The notes: generated by a model from the sequence alone, not told the origin. A DNA stretch of 64,000 bases from Chloroflexota bacterium (GCA_028873965.1 JAPPMU010000024.1:82933-146932), one strand, 5' to 3'; shown: positions 26,678 to 35,372, counted from the stretch's first letter. A program made the numbers and translations.

Positions 26678-27422
26678 GCGATGGCAGTTCCAGCGGCTCG
26701 TTGAAATGGGAGAAACGCGTCTCCATTGAGTATTGGTACGCGAACGCTTCTCCCACCGCAGGGAACGAACCTTCCATCGTGTAAGCGTGCAGCAACCCGT
26801 CTTCAGCGCCCACCCACGCGGCAACCGTCACGGTTCCAGCCAGCATCTGGGCGCGCAAATCTCCCCCACCGCCTGCGACCTCGTCGCCCCAGGCTTCGCG
26901 CACCTGCCGAGCCGTATCCACGTTGCCGGTAACCTTGTTGACGCGCACGCCCCGTAAAACTTCCTGCCCTTCGTGCGACACGTCGGTCAAGCCGTCCAGA
27001 ATCTGAAAGTGATCCCTGGGGCTGGGGAAGTTTGGGGCAGCGGGCCAGCTGCCGGGGGGCGACCATTCTTCCCACGCTCCGGCGTCACTCTCCCGGTGAT
27101 ATTGCGCGCCGTCCAGCAGCAGCGTCTCACCGTATCTCCCGTTTTCCGTCCAGGTGACGTGCATCCCCTCATCTACCACGACCGTTGCCTCGGTGTGGAA
27201 CTCCTGGTGTTCCGGTCCGCCCTCGGTGTGAACCGTGAATCGGGCGTCAGTCGTGAATTTGTACGTTGTCACGGCCGAGGTGTTGACCCGGCCCAGATGA
27301 AACATCTCCTCTGCCGAGAAGGGGTCGGACGCCGGCGCAAACACCATCCACCCCACCACCGCAAGCGCCCCTACCCCGATCACGGCGACGGCGGATAGCA
27401 ATGCCTTCCAGCGTGTCAACAT
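26661..27422 (-). CDS. Membrane-anchored exported protein of unknown function (LolA/LppX-like fold possible)
   Basis: Start at 27422 (MLTRWKALLSAVAVIGVGALAVVGWMVF), 253 residues, with one N-terminal membrane anchor and no lipobox cysteine. The outside domain is beta-rich (TYKFTTDARFTVHTEGGPE; EATVVVDEGMHVTW; YHRESDAGAWEEW; HEGQEVLRGVRVNKVTG), a pattern seen in LppX/LprG- and LolA-like proteins. That is inference from pattern, not recognised similarity. The open frame upstream of 27422 has no conserved sequence. Confidence 0.55.
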   Translation of the reverse strand: MLTRWKALLSAVAVIGVGALAVVGWMVFAPASDPFSAEEMFHLGRVNTSAVTTYKFTTDARFTVHTEGGPEHQEFHTEATVVVDEGMHVTWTENGRYGETLLLDGAQYHRESDAGAWEEWSPPGSWPAAPNFPSPRDHFQILDGLTDVSHEGQEVLRGVRVNKVTGNVDTARQVREAWGDEVAGGGGDLRAQMLAGTVTVAAWVGAEDGLLHAYTMEGSFPAVGEAFAYQYSMETRFSHFNEPLELPSPNAVR

Positions 27423-27716
27423 GGTTAGTTCCCGCTCAAGTCTATCGCACATCGTCAGTACCAGATTTACGGAATCTTATAATTTGGCAGGATTGGAAGA
27501 GCTCCCTCACGGAACGGTTCCAATCCCGGTAATCCCTGAATCTTGAAAATCCTGATTCTGACGTTTCTCCGCCGCAAACTGGGTACGCATGAGGCGACGG
27601 CAGTTTAATTTGTCCGTTGCGCGGTTTCTGGTGTAGATTGTTTGTCGGCGGTACGCAGCGACGCTGCTGAAATTGCCGCCCACGCATCAGAAAATCGCAG
27701 TCCTGGAGGGACACCA
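27423..27716. other. Intergenic region with solo terminal repeat and possible promoter
   Basis: Divergent region upstream of the MetE-like gene. AAACTGGGTACGCATG at 27577-27592 is a solo copy of the end of the element family seen at 36127-36256 and 59952-60083. GAAAATCCTGATTCTGAC near 27545 also recurs near 32766. A promoter-like pair TTGTCC (27610-27615) and TAGATT (27634-27639), 18 bases apart, could serve the MetE-like gene. No gene is visible. Confidence 0.5.
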
Positions 27717-28880
27717 ATGGCGGACGCACCCCTGTTTCCCGTTACCGTGGTCGGAAGCTGGCCCCGGTCCACCGAGCTGATCCGCGCCCTGCGTCGCAAG
27801 GAAGCGGGTGAGATCACCTATGACGAGTTCAGTGCGTTGGCCGACGACGAGGTCCTGGCCTGCATCCGCGCCCAGGAAGAGGCCGGCGTGGACATCATCA
27901 GCGACGGCGAGCAGCGGCGGGACAACTTCTATTCCTTCGCGGTTGACAAGCTCACCGGCATGCAGTTGATGAAAGTGTCGGAACTGCTGGACTACTCCAG
28001 TGACCGCGCCCGCATGGAGGAGGTGCTGCGCGCTCTCGACGTGCCGTCCTTCGCCATCAAGAGCCCCATCGTAATCGACAAGATCGGCAAGCGCCATGGC
28101 CTGGCCCTGGACGAGTTGGCCTACATGCGCGAGCACACCGACCGGCAGATCATGGTACCCATCCCCGGCCCCTATATGCTCACTCGCTCCGGCTGGTTCG
28201 AGGGCTTGTCAGACAAGGCGTACCCCACTCCCGACGACCTGGCTCGGGACGTGGTAGAAATCCTGCGTGAGGAGATCATCGCCCTGCGCGACCATGGTTG
28301 CGACTTCGTGCAGCTCGACGAACCCACCCTCTCCCAGGTGGTGTTCGGTGAAGAGACCACCGAGACCTTCATGTGCGCCGCGTTGCCCAACCGCCGCGAC
28401 CCCACCGACGAGTTGGAGATGGCGGTACGGCTGATGAACGAAACCCTGGAGGGCATCGACGGCATCAAGACCGGCGTGCACGTCTGTCGAGGCAACTGGA
28501 GCCGCAAGGAAGAGGTGCTGCTCCAGGGGAACTACGGCCCCATGCTGCCCTACCTGACCCAGATGAACATCGACCGGCTGGTGCTGGAATGCGCCACACC
28601 CCGCGCCGGCGAGATGGCAGTGTTCCAGGAATACGCCAACGAGAAGGAGATCGGCTTCGGCGTGGTCAACCCCCGCACCGACGACATCGAGCCACCCGAG
28701 CAGATCATCAACCGGGTCAAGGAACTCCTGCAGTACTTCGACCCCGACAAGATCTACCTGAATCCCGACTGCGGCTTTGGCACCTTCGCCGAGCGCAACG
28801 TCAACACCCACGAAATGGCCGCCAGGAAGATGCAGGCGATCACCAACGCCGCGGAGATACTGCGCGCGGAGTATGCGTAG
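27717..28880 (+). CDS. MetE-like cobalamin-independent methyltransferase (C-terminal domain type)
   Basis: 387 residues from ATG 27717, preceded by GGAGGG. The barrel begins FPVTVVGSWPRSTELIRA as in UROD/MetE proteins. Zinc ligands of methionine synthase are present: His255 and Cys257 in GVHVCRGNW, Glu291 in LVLECATPR, and Cys352 in NPDCGFGTF; VQLDEPTLS carries the homocysteine-binding Asp-Glu. It lacks the N-terminal half of full-length MetE, so it is a short core-type enzyme whose methyl donor and thiol acceptor are uncertain. Confidence 0.88.
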   Translation: MADAPLFPVTVVGSWPRSTELIRALRRKEAGEITYDEFSALADDEVLACIRAQEEAGVDIISDGEQRRDNFYSFAVDKLTGMQLMKVSELLDYSSDRARMEEVLRALDVPSFAIKSPIVIDKIGKRHGLALDELAYMREHTDRQIMVPIPGPYMLTRSGWFEGLSDKAYPTPDDLARDVVEILREEIIALRDHGCDFVQLDEPTLSQVVFGEETTETFMCAALPNRRDPTDELEMAVRLMNETLEGIDGIKTGVHVCRGNWSRKEEVLLQGNYGPMLPYLTQMNIDRLVLECATPRAGEMAVFQEYANEKEIGFGVVNPRTDDIEPPEQIINRVKELLQYFDPDKIYLNPDCGFGTFAERNVNTHEMAARKMQAITNAAEILRAEYA

Positions 28881-29259
28881 GGATGATGCCGCTGCCTTGC
28901 CGGAAACCCTGACCGCCGGGGGAATTACCAGGCTAGTCACCGACCACTTGCAGCGGCAAGCGGTGTCGATACACTACGAGATTACCCTGGAGCGACTAAC
29001 CAGCGTGCTGAACGATTGGGTTGTCCGAGGTGTCAGACAGGACCGCGACGGGAGGCGAAGCATCGCCTCTCTCGGCTGGATTGAATATGAAGGAGGCCGG
29101 CGTCTGATGCGCGTAGCCGTCTCAATCGACGACCGCAGGATAATATCAGCGTTCTTGGACACGACCGCAACCGAGAAGCTGATCAGCGGAGACATGGAAT
29201 ACTTCCAAAGAAATTACGAAAGGCTGGAGGTGCGAGATGAACCTGATCGCGCACTATGA
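28873..29259 (+). CDS. Hypothetical protein, possibly DUF4258-like
   Basis: 128 residues from ATG 28873, overlapping the MetE-like stop by eight bases. The body (HYEITLERLTSVLNDWVVRG; IEYEGGRRLMRVAVSIDDRRIISAF) has the mixed alpha/beta pattern of small DUF4258/BrnT-like proteins, but similarity is weak. It overlaps the next gene (DUF2283-like) by 23 bases; such pairs are common and toxin-antitoxin-like, which is inference here. Confidence 0.6.
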   Translation: MRRDDAAALPETLTAGGITRLVTDHLQRQAVSIHYEITLERLTSVLNDWVVRGVRQDRDGRRSIASLGWIEYEGGRRLMRVAVSIDDRRIISAFLDTTATEKLISGDMEYFQRNYERLEVRDEPDRAL

Positions 29260-29641
29260 CCCGGAAATCGATGCCATAAGCTTGCACTACAGTCAACCAA
29301 CGTGCGGAGGCTACGAGGTGGCCGAGAACTGGTCGATCATATTGCACGTGCCTGAAAAGGAGAGCCGCTGTGCGGCCGGACTGGAAGTCATCGGCGTCAG
29401 CGCTTGGCTACCGCTGGGAAAGCGGGGCTACTGCAAGGAAACGGACACGCTCACTTTCGGCGGCAACGTGGAGACGGCAACGGTCATCGCCGAAAACGGC
29501 GATCTAATTGCATACTGGTCGCCTGACCAATACGATCCCGATTATTTGCTGCCCATCGCGGTTGACCTCCGCAATGCGTCAAAACATCTTGCCCCGGTCC
29601 TGGAAGCGCAGTCTCAACTGTCAAACGTTGCCAGCGGTTAA
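29237..29641 (+). CDS. DUF2283-like small protein
   Basis: 134 residues beginning MNLIAHYDPEIDAISLHYSQP, which resembles the DUF2283 opening (a beta strand with YDPExDALYI). The middle (ENWSIILHVPEKESRCAAGLEVIGVSAWL) fits the following strands; the C-terminal half is longer than usual for the family. Translationally coupled to the preceding gene by overlap. Function unknown. Confidence 0.65.
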   Translation: MNLIAHYDPEIDAISLHYSQPTCGGYEVAENWSIILHVPEKESRCAAGLEVIGVSAWLPLGKRGYCKETDTLTFGGNVETATVIAENGDLIAYWSPDQYDPDYLLPIAVDLRNASKHLAPVLEAQSQLSNVASG

Positions 29642-29700
29642 CCCATTAAGGGAACCCTGGCGCCACGCCATCAACCCCAATCAGCAACAAGGAGCTCAAC

Positions 29701-30237
29701 ATGGCGCAGCAACAAGAAAACCTGAATGGTCTGCCCCGGGAGAAACTGGCCGAGGTGCTGGACTCTTTCAGAGATCCGGAAGTTTTCAACGCGGTAACCG
29801 GCCCGTGGAAGTCCCGCGTCGTCTGGCAGGACGGGATGCGCGCCCGGGCTTACATGCGCAACCACCAGGTGGACATGGACGAGCCCGGTGACCTCACCGC
29901 CACCGACGTGGCCGCCAGCGCCCACGAGCAACTGCTCTCCGCCATCGGAAGCTGCATGACCGTCGGCTTCGTGGTCAACGCCACCAAGCAGGGCGTTCGC
30001 GTTCACGACCTGGAAGTCGCGGTTGAGGGCTACTTCGACAACATCCGCAAGTGGGCCGGCGTCGAGGACGAGGGCAATCCGGGCTACGGGCGGATCTCCG
30101 CCAAGTGCTTCGTCCGCGCCGATGCCGACGAGGACACGCTGCGCGAAATCTGGCGCTTGGCCGTCGAAGGTTCTCCGGTCACCCAGTCGGTGGCCAACCG
30201 GACGTCGGTGGAAACCGACTTCGAAGCGGTGGGTTGA
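29701..30237 (+). CDS. OsmC/Ohr family protein lacking the second catalytic cysteine
   Basis: 178 residues from ATG 29701 with AAGGAG at 29688-29693. The OsmC helix carries Cys85 in LLSAIGSCMTVGF, followed by VHDLEVAVEGYFD. In active peroxidases a second Cys occurs in a CPV motif near the C-terminus; here that position reads EGSPVTQSV, so the resolving Cys is Ser. The protein may bind or reduce hydroperoxides by another route, or transfer sulfur with the rhodanese encoded immediately downstream (stop and start overlap). Confidence 0.85.
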   Translation: MAQQQENLNGLPREKLAEVLDSFRDPEVFNAVTGPWKSRVVWQDGMRARAYMRNHQVDMDEPGDLTATDVAASAHEQLLSAIGSCMTVGFVVNATKQGVRVHDLEVAVEGYFDNIRKWAGVEDEGNPGYGRISAKCFVRADADEDTLREIWRLAVEGSPVTQSVANRTSVETDFEAVG

Positions 30238-31010
30238 TGGCGACGTTCGTATCTCCCGATTGGGTCGCCGAGCGCATCGGCCAGCCGGGGTATCTGCTAA
30301 TCGACCCCCGGTCGGCCATGCGCTACCTGATGGGTCACCTGCGCGGCGCCGTCAGCGTCCCCTACAAGAAACTGCAAGCGCCCGACGGACGCCTGGGCCC
30401 GCCGGAGCAACTGGCCGCCGCCTTTGGCGACGTCGGCCTCGGCGACGACGTCACGCCCATACTCTACGACCACCAGGACGGGCGCAATGCGGCCATGGCC
30501 GCCTGGGTGCTGGAATACCTGGGCCGCGCCGACGTCCACATCATGGACCTGCGCTACGAGGCGTGGAAAGATGCGGGACGTGAGGTGCTGTACCGGCCGG
30601 TTGTCACCAGAGGGGCCAACTTCACGGTCCGGTTGAATCCGGCCATCCGAGCAACTCTGGATGACGTGGCGAACGCCGGCGCCGCCACGTTGGTGGACGC
30701 CCGCACCACAGAGGAGTTCCGGGGCGAGTTCGAGATGGATCACCGCCCCGGCCATATCCCGGGCGCCGTCAGTCTCCCCCACGCCGACCTGGCGGGCGCC
30801 GGTGGCAACTTGTATGCCGGCCAGGACACGCTGCGGGAACGGCTGGCCGGAGCCGGTATCTCCCAAGGCGAACCCGTCATCGCCTACTGTCGCAGCGGTG
30901 TCCGCGCGGCGGTTACGTGGCTGGCGCTTGAGCAGATGGGATACGACGCCAGGCTGTACGACGGCTCCTACGCCGAATGGATGGATAGCGACCAGCCGGT
31001 AGAAACCTGA
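30237..31010 (+). CDS. Two-domain rhodanese (sulfurtransferase)
   Basis: 257 residues from ATG 30237, which shares a base with the OsmC stop. The N-terminal domain (YLLIDPRSAMRYLMGHLRGAVSVPY) is the inactive rhodanese repeat; the C-terminal domain has LVDARTTEEFRG, GHIPGAVSLPH and the active loop IAYCRSGVRAAV with the catalytic Cys. It moves sulfane sulfur, for example thiosulfate to a thiol or cyanide. Overlap with the OsmC-like gene indicates a shared sulfur or redox function. Confidence 0.93.
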   Translation: MATFVSPDWVAERIGQPGYLLIDPRSAMRYLMGHLRGAVSVPYKKLQAPDGRLGPPEQLAAAFGDVGLGDDVTPILYDHQDGRNAAMAAWVLEYLGRADVHIMDLRYEAWKDAGREVLYRPVVTRGANFTVRLNPAIRATLDDVANAGAATLVDARTTEEFRGEFEMDHRPGHIPGAVSLPHADLAGAGGNLYAGQDTLRERLAGAGISQGEPVIAYCRSGVRAAVTWLALEQMGYDARLYDGSYAEWMDSDQPVET

Positions 31011-31134
31011 CAGCACGGCCACGCCGAACAGTTGCCACTAATCAGCCTGCCGGACTATCGTATCTGCGATGATCGGCGCAGACAAGAACGTCTGTATCAT
31101 CGGCTCACCCTTTCACCAACCGGGAGCAGTAACG

Positions 31135-31812
31135 ATGACCACCACCGTTGCGCCGCAGCCGCAGGAAATTCAGCGCAAACAGCCGCCTCGATGGACGAGG
31201 GCGGTAGCGATACCATTGGCCGAGTTCGGCAAGTCGCTGGACGACCCGGACCTTGGCCAATGGTTTGAGGGGTTCGCCGCCAGGAATTCCGATATGGCCG
31301 AGTACGAAATTTCCAACACAGGGCACCTGCTGATACGGGAACCCACCGGCAGCCCCGGGTCAGTGTACGAAGTCGGGCTAGCCGGAGACTTGTTGGTTTG
31401 GGCGGACCGGAATGGCGGAATCATTTTCGGCTCCACCAGCTGCTTCGTCCTGCCCGACGGTTCACACTTCTGCCCCGATGCCTCCTGGCTGCGTGAGGAA
31501 CGGCGTCATGAGATTATGCTCCCCGAGAACCTCCCCTTCCCTCACATCGTCCCGGACTTTGTCGCCGAGATCAAATCCCCATCCAACACCCGCGCCGAGC
31601 TCACCTCGAAAATCAACCTGTTCCTGGAGTATGGCACAAAGCTGGCGTGGTACATCGACGGCGAAACCCGTACCGTCATCAAGTTCCGCCCCGGTCAGGA
31701 ACCCGAGACGCTGAACGACCCGGAATATATTGACGGCGACGATGACGTTCTACCCGGTTTCCGCTTCGCGGTGCGGGAACGGATATTTGACCTCTTTGCC
31801 GACGCCGATTAA
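31135..31812 (+). CDS. Uma2 family putative endonuclease
   Basis: 225 residues from ATG 31135 (MTTTVAPQPQ), with GGGAG 13 bases upstream. Conserved blocks are GSTSCFVLPDGSHFCPDASW (first acidic residue), PDFVAEIKSPSNTRAELTSKI (catalytic Glu and Lys) and FLEYGTKLAWYID. Length and motif order fit Uma2. It precedes the enoyl-CoA hydratase gene by 20 bases on the same strand, with no obvious functional link. Confidence 0.88.
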   Translation: MTTTVAPQPQEIQRKQPPRWTRAVAIPLAEFGKSLDDPDLGQWFEGFAARNSDMAEYEISNTGHLLIREPTGSPGSVYEVGLAGDLLVWADRNGGIIFGSTSCFVLPDGSHFCPDASWLREERRHEIMLPENLPFPHIVPDFVAEIKSPSNTRAELTSKINLFLEYGTKLAWYIDGETRTVIKFRPGQEPETLNDPEYIDGDDDVLPGFRFAVRERIFDLFADAD

Positions 31813-31832
31813 TCCGCCCCAAGGAGACCAAC

Positions 31833-32681
31833 ATGCCGCCGAACCTGGTGCCCTACCTGCTTTACGAACCCGAGGACTCCGGGATCCTCTGGATCAAGTT
31901 CAACCGGCCGGAGCGAATGAACGCGCTAATCGGCTCATCCGAGGAGAACGGCACCGTCGCCAAGGTGGGCGAGTACATGCGGGCCGGCGACGACGATCCC
32001 AACGTGCGGGTGATGGTGCTCACCGGCGTCGGTCGCGGTTTCTGCTCCGGCGCGGATATGCGACGCGACAACTCGCCGGATATCACGGGCGAGAACTTCG
32101 TCGGCAACCGGGGAACCATCGAAGGGCCGGACGCCGCGCGGGAGCATTTCTACCACGGCTTCACCAAGCTGCACCGGGACATCTCACAGGTGCGCAAGCC
32201 CACCATCGCCATGATCAATGGGCCGGCCGTTGGATCCGGCATGGACATGGCGCTGCACTGCGACATCCGGCTGGGCTGCGAGAACACCCGCTTCATCGGC
32301 TACCAGCAGCTGGGGCAGATTATCGAAAACGGCGGCAGCTACTACCTGCCCAAGATGGTCGGCTTGGGCCGCGCGCTGGAGTTCGCCTACACCGGGCACC
32401 TGGACGCCCAGCGCGCCTACGAGTGGGGCATGCTCAACTACCTGGTTCCCTCCGAAGACCTGGAGCAGACCACCCGCGACCTGTGCGACCGCATCATCCG
32501 CACGCCGCCCATGGTGCAGTGGATCAGCAAGCGCATCATGCGCGCCGCCCTGGACAGCACGCTGGAGACGACAATGACCCTGACCTCCAACGCCGGCGGC
32601 ATCCTCAGTGGCTCCGAGGACGCCCACGAGGCCAGGCGAGCGTTCCTGGAGAAGCGAGCGCCGGAGTTCAAGGGGCGTTAG
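31833..32681 (+). CDS. Enoyl-CoA hydratase/isomerase family protein
   Basis: 282 residues of the crotonase fold: ILWIKFNRPERMNAL at the start, the oxyanion-hole motif VGRGFCSGADMRRDN, and KPTIAMINGPAVGSGMDMALHCDIRLGCENTRFI for the second oxyanion hole. The C-terminal helices include AYEWGMLNYLVPSED. It hydrates or isomerises acyl-CoA intermediates; the reaction cannot be fixed without the substrate. AAGGAG lies before the ATG. Confidence 0.92.
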   Translation: MPPNLVPYLLYEPEDSGILWIKFNRPERMNALIGSSEENGTVAKVGEYMRAGDDDPNVRVMVLTGVGRGFCSGADMRRDNSPDITGENFVGNRGTIEGPDAAREHFYHGFTKLHRDISQVRKPTIAMINGPAVGSGMDMALHCDIRLGCENTRFIGYQQLGQIIENGGSYYLPKMVGLGRALEFAYTGHLDAQRAYEWGMLNYLVPSEDLEQTTRDLCDRIIRTPPMVQWISKRIMRAALDSTLETTMTLTSNAGGILSGSEDAHEARRAFLEKRAPEFKGR

Positions 32682-32698
32682 ACGCGGGGGCTGTCAGC

Positions 32699-32777
32699 AG
32701 CAGGATTTACCGGATTACTGGATTTTCAGGATGCGGTTTGCAATCCTGTTCATCATCAAAATCCCGAAAATCCTGCT
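32699..32777. repeat. Intergenic inverted repeat (AGCAGGATTT arms)
   Basis: AGCAGGATTT (32699-32708) and AAATCCTGCT (32768-32777) are perfect 10-bp inverted arms, with further GGATTTTCAGGAT-like internal repeats. The stretch between convergent genes has no coding sequence; a long hairpin could end transcription from either side. A related AAATCCTG-TTCTGAC segment lies near 27545. Confidence 0.6.
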
Positions 32778-32828
32778 TCTGACAAAGAGAACAGAAACAT
32801 CCTGGGAAAATCCGTCTGGCAATCACCC

Positions 32829-33335
32829 TTATGAGTCGGTGGCATCGCCGTCGTTGTCGATGCGTGGCGGCGGGTTGTCCAAAGCAGGCGCCTGGGTACC
32901 CCCCTTGGTCGCTTCTTCCCACCAGGCTTGGATCTGCGCCTGCGCTTCGGTGCGGCCTTCGGTGCGGCCCTCATTACGGGCCCTCCGTGCGATGCGCTCC
33001 CGTACTTTCCGGTCTGCGACGGCGTATTTGAACATGGCGAATAACTCCAATATGGCTTCCCACCCATCCCGGGACAACCAGTACGTCAGCGTTACCCCGC
33101 TCAAGGTCAGGCAAACAATGGGGTCCGGGTCCAGCGGCGATACATCTTCGGCGGCGTCGGCAGCCTTTTGCAGCCAACCGGGCGGCGTTATGGTCAGCCG
33201 GGCTATAGACACGGCGGCGGCGCTGAGGGCCGTCACCGGCACAATCCACTTCGAGCCTCGCCCGATCCTGTAGATTACGCTGTCGTTGTGGTCGTCGTCG
33301 CGCTCCTGGGTTGAGCGTTGCGGCTCGTCGTTCAT
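32829..33335 (-). CDS. Membrane protein with C-terminal EGRTEGRTEA repeat, unknown function
   Basis: Start at 33335 (MNDEPQRSTQERDD), 168 residues. Two weak hydrophobic helices near residues 31-45 (WIVPVTALSAAAVSIARLTI) and 70-88 are followed by a charged helix with the short repeat EGRTEGRTEAQAQ. The same design, with EGRVEGHAEGRAEA, occurs in the protein at 39520-40002, and similar tails occur on Uma2-type proteins. No enzymatic motif is visible. Confidence 0.6.
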   Translation of the reverse strand: MNDEPQRSTQERDDDHNDSVIYRIGRGSKWIVPVTALSAAAVSIARLTITPPGWLQKAADAAEDVSPLDPDPIVCLTLSGVTLTYWLSRDGWEAILELFAMFKYAVADRKVRERIARRARNEGRTEGRTEAQAQIQAWWEEATKGGTQAPALDNPPPRIDNDGDATDS

Positions 33336-33400
33336 GGCATCGGGATACATCCTGATTGCCGGCACAGGTAAATTATAGCGCGCCCGATTGCGTCAGCGAA

Positions 33401-33922
33401 TCAGTCCGCAAAGGTCAGCGGTTGGCCGAATTTTTCACCGTGGGCGATTTCGGACATGGGCCTGCGCGGCGTGCCGGTGCCCGGCTCGCGCATGATGCGG
33501 TAGCCGAACGGCAACACGGTGATCAGCTCCAACTCCTCGGGAATGCCCAGCAGGGACTTGACCTGATCCTGGGCCTCGCCGCGGACGCCCACGAAGCAAG
33601 TCCCCAGACCCTCCGACCAGGCCACCAGTTCCATCTGCTGCAAGGCGCGGCCAGCGTCCAGTTGGGCCCGCCGCGCGCCGTCCATGACGATGGCGATGGC
33701 CACTTGGGACTTGCCGATGAAAGACCCCTGGGTGCAGATTTCGCCGAGCTGCTTGATGGTGTCGCGGTCGCGAACGACGATGAAGTGCCAGGGCTGGGTG
33801 TTGCTGGAACTGGGCGCCCAGCGAGCGGCCTGCAGGATCTTGTGCAGCACCGCGTCGGACACCGGGGCGTCGGTGAAGTCGCGAATGGTGCGGCGGGTCC
33901 TGATTGCATTGAATACGTCCAT
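33401..33922 (-). CDS. Nitroreductase family FMN-dependent oxidoreductase
   Basis: 173 residues starting MDVFNAIRTRRTIRDFTDAPV, the usual FMN phosphate-binding arginine motif, then LQAARWAPSSSNTQPWHFIVV and the C-terminal GIPEELELITVLPFGYR. Family members use NAD(P)H and FMN to reduce nitro compounds, enones or flavins, or dehalogenate. A second, diverged member is at 35484-36086. No partner is evident. Confidence 0.92.
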   Translation of the reverse strand: MDVFNAIRTRRTIRDFTDAPVSDAVLHKILQAARWAPSSSNTQPWHFIVVRDRDTIKQLGEICTQGSFIGKSQVAIAIVMDGARRAQLDAGRALQQMELVAWSEGLGTCFVGVRGEAQDQVKSLLGIPEELELITVLPFGYRIMREPGTGTPRRPMSEIAHGEKFGQPLTFAD

Positions 33923-33985
33923 TTGGGTACCTCGAATGGATGTGGCTGAGCGTGGATTGAAGCGCTTTGGCTCGCGGTTGGTTGC

Positions 33986-34181
33986 CTAGGGAGTGTCGTC
34001 AAATTATCCCGTCATTCCGGCGAAAGAACGTCACCCCGTACTTGATACGGGGCCGGAATCCAGGCGTTTCCATACCCAAATCGTTCTGCAACAGCAAGTG
34101 ATTCTGGATTCCCGCTTTCGCGGGAATGACGGAAGCGGAACGCTTTGACGCTTGGCAACTCAATTTGACGACACGCCCTAG
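33986..34181. mobile_element. MITE-like element with 20-bp terminal inverted repeats and TA flanks
   Basis: CTAGGG(A)GTGTCGTCAAATT at 33986-34005 is mirrored by its complement at 34162-34181 with one mismatch (A against C). The ends contain TA (33987-33988 and 34179-34180), compatible with a TA target duplication. Inside are GTCATTCCGGCGAAAG and CTTTCGCGGGAATGAC arms. No gene fits inside. Its right end overlaps and supplies the stop codon of the SMP-30 gene. Confidence 0.75.
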
Positions 34182-35095
34182 CGTACCGGCGGCCACATTA
34201 TCCAGCCGCGGCGGCCGGTGTTACGCAGGCGCAGCAGGTGTCCGCCCAGCGTGGTGACGTACAGGCTGCTTTGGTCCGCGTCGCCGAAGCAGCAGTTGGT
34301 GGGCATGTCGACCCCCACGGGCATGGGGTACGTCTCCAGCACGCGACCCTCTGGCGTCCACACGTAGAGCATGGGGCCGGGACCGCTGGCCCAGTTGCCC
34401 GCTGTGCCGACGATGTTGCCATCGGAGTCGAGACACATGCCGTCGATGCCGCGCTGGGGGCCGCGATGGTCGGTGCCGAATTGGTGCAGCACGATGTACT
34501 GACCCAGGGACCCATCCCCGTTGATGGGATACGATCGCAATTCGCGGACGGCGCCCGGCTCGTTGTCGGTCTGGATGATGTAGAGGGTTTGGTCGTCGGG
34601 CGAGACCAGCAGGCCGTTGGTGCCGGTGGTGTCGAAGGTCACCTGCTGGCAGGTGTAGGAACCATCGGGCTGCGGGTCGGCGCGCAGGATGTCTCGGCCG
34701 TCCATCTCCGGCTGCTCGCTGGGGTCGATGTTGCCGGCGTTCCACGGGTTGCTGAACCAGATACGCCCCTGCCGGTCGATGGCCAAGTCGTTGGGTGTGT
34801 TCAACCGCTGGTCACCGAGATGGTCGACGATGGTGGTCGTGGTGCCGTTTTCGTTGAACCGGACGATGGCGCGTCCGCCGGAACAGCACCCGTACAGCCG
34901 GCCCTCGGCGTCGAAGGCCAGCCCGTTGGTGTGGTTGGTGTTCTCCCGATGCACCGTGCACTCACCGGTGTCGGGATGGTAGGCCATGATTCGGCTCTCG
35001 GGGATGTGGGTGAACAGCAGGCGTCGGCCGTCCCAGGCCGGTCCTTCGGTCAGGCGGCTGAAGGGTCCGGCGACGTGCTCCCATTGCAGTGCCAT
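34178..35095 (-). CDS. SMP-30/gluconolactonase/LRE family protein
   Basis: 305 residues forming a six-bladed propeller: LTEGPAWDGRRLLFTHIPESRI (metal-binding Glu), TNGLAFDAEGRLYGCCSGG, NTPNDLAIDRQGRIWFSNPW and PTNCCFGDADQSSLYVTTLGG. Such proteins hydrolyse sugar or other lactones with a divalent metal. The paralogue at 53910-54842 ends at GWIMWP; here the chain reads GWIMWPPVR and stops inside the end of the adjacent MITE, so the last residues and TAG appear to be element-derived or reshaped by the insertion. Confidence 0.9.
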   Translation of the reverse strand: MALQWEHVAGPFSRLTEGPAWDGRRLLFTHIPESRIMAYHPDTGECTVHRENTNHTNGLAFDAEGRLYGCCSGGRAIVRFNENGTTTTIVDHLGDQRLNTPNDLAIDRQGRIWFSNPWNAGNIDPSEQPEMDGRDILRADPQPDGSYTCQQVTFDTTGTNGLLVSPDDQTLYIIQTDNEPGAVRELRSYPINGDGSLGQYIVLHQFGTDHRGPQRGIDGMCLDSDGNIVGTAGNWASGPGPMLYVWTPEGRVLETYPMPVGVDMPTNCCFGDADQSSLYVTTLGGHLLRLRNTGRRGWIMWPPVR

Positions 35096-35239
35096 GTTGT
35101 CCTCCTAGATCAGGTTTGGGGATGTCGTTTCATTGAGCCGGACGCGCAGGTTTCTCTGAACCGGCAATAGTCGCTGCCGCCCCGCATGGCGCCATTGTAT
35201 TCCACGGCACCGCCAAAGTCATCGCAGCGCGGTTGGTTG

Positions 35240-35372
35240 CAGGGCCCGTGCAAAGTCACCCCTCAACCCTTTTCCGCTCATCCTGAGCTTGTCGAAGGAT
35301 GCCCTTTGCAATCGGCGGATGGTTCGACAGGCTCACCATGAGCGGATGAGAAAGGACTTTGCACAGGCCCTG
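35240..35372. mobile_element. MITE-like element, 18-bp terminal inverted repeats, 9-bp flanking direct repeat
   Basis: CAGGGCCCGTGCAAAGTC (35240-35257) matches the reverse complement of 35355-35372 at 17 of 18 positions. GGTTGGTTG flanks both sides (35231-35239 and 35373-35381), consistent with a 9-bp target duplication. Inside lie CTCATCCTGAGCTTGTCGAA and GGTTCGACAGGCTCACC, opposed arms. The element is 133 bp and non-coding. It occupies much of the 388-base gap between the SMP-30 and nitroreductase genes; the rest shows nothing else. Confidence 0.8.
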
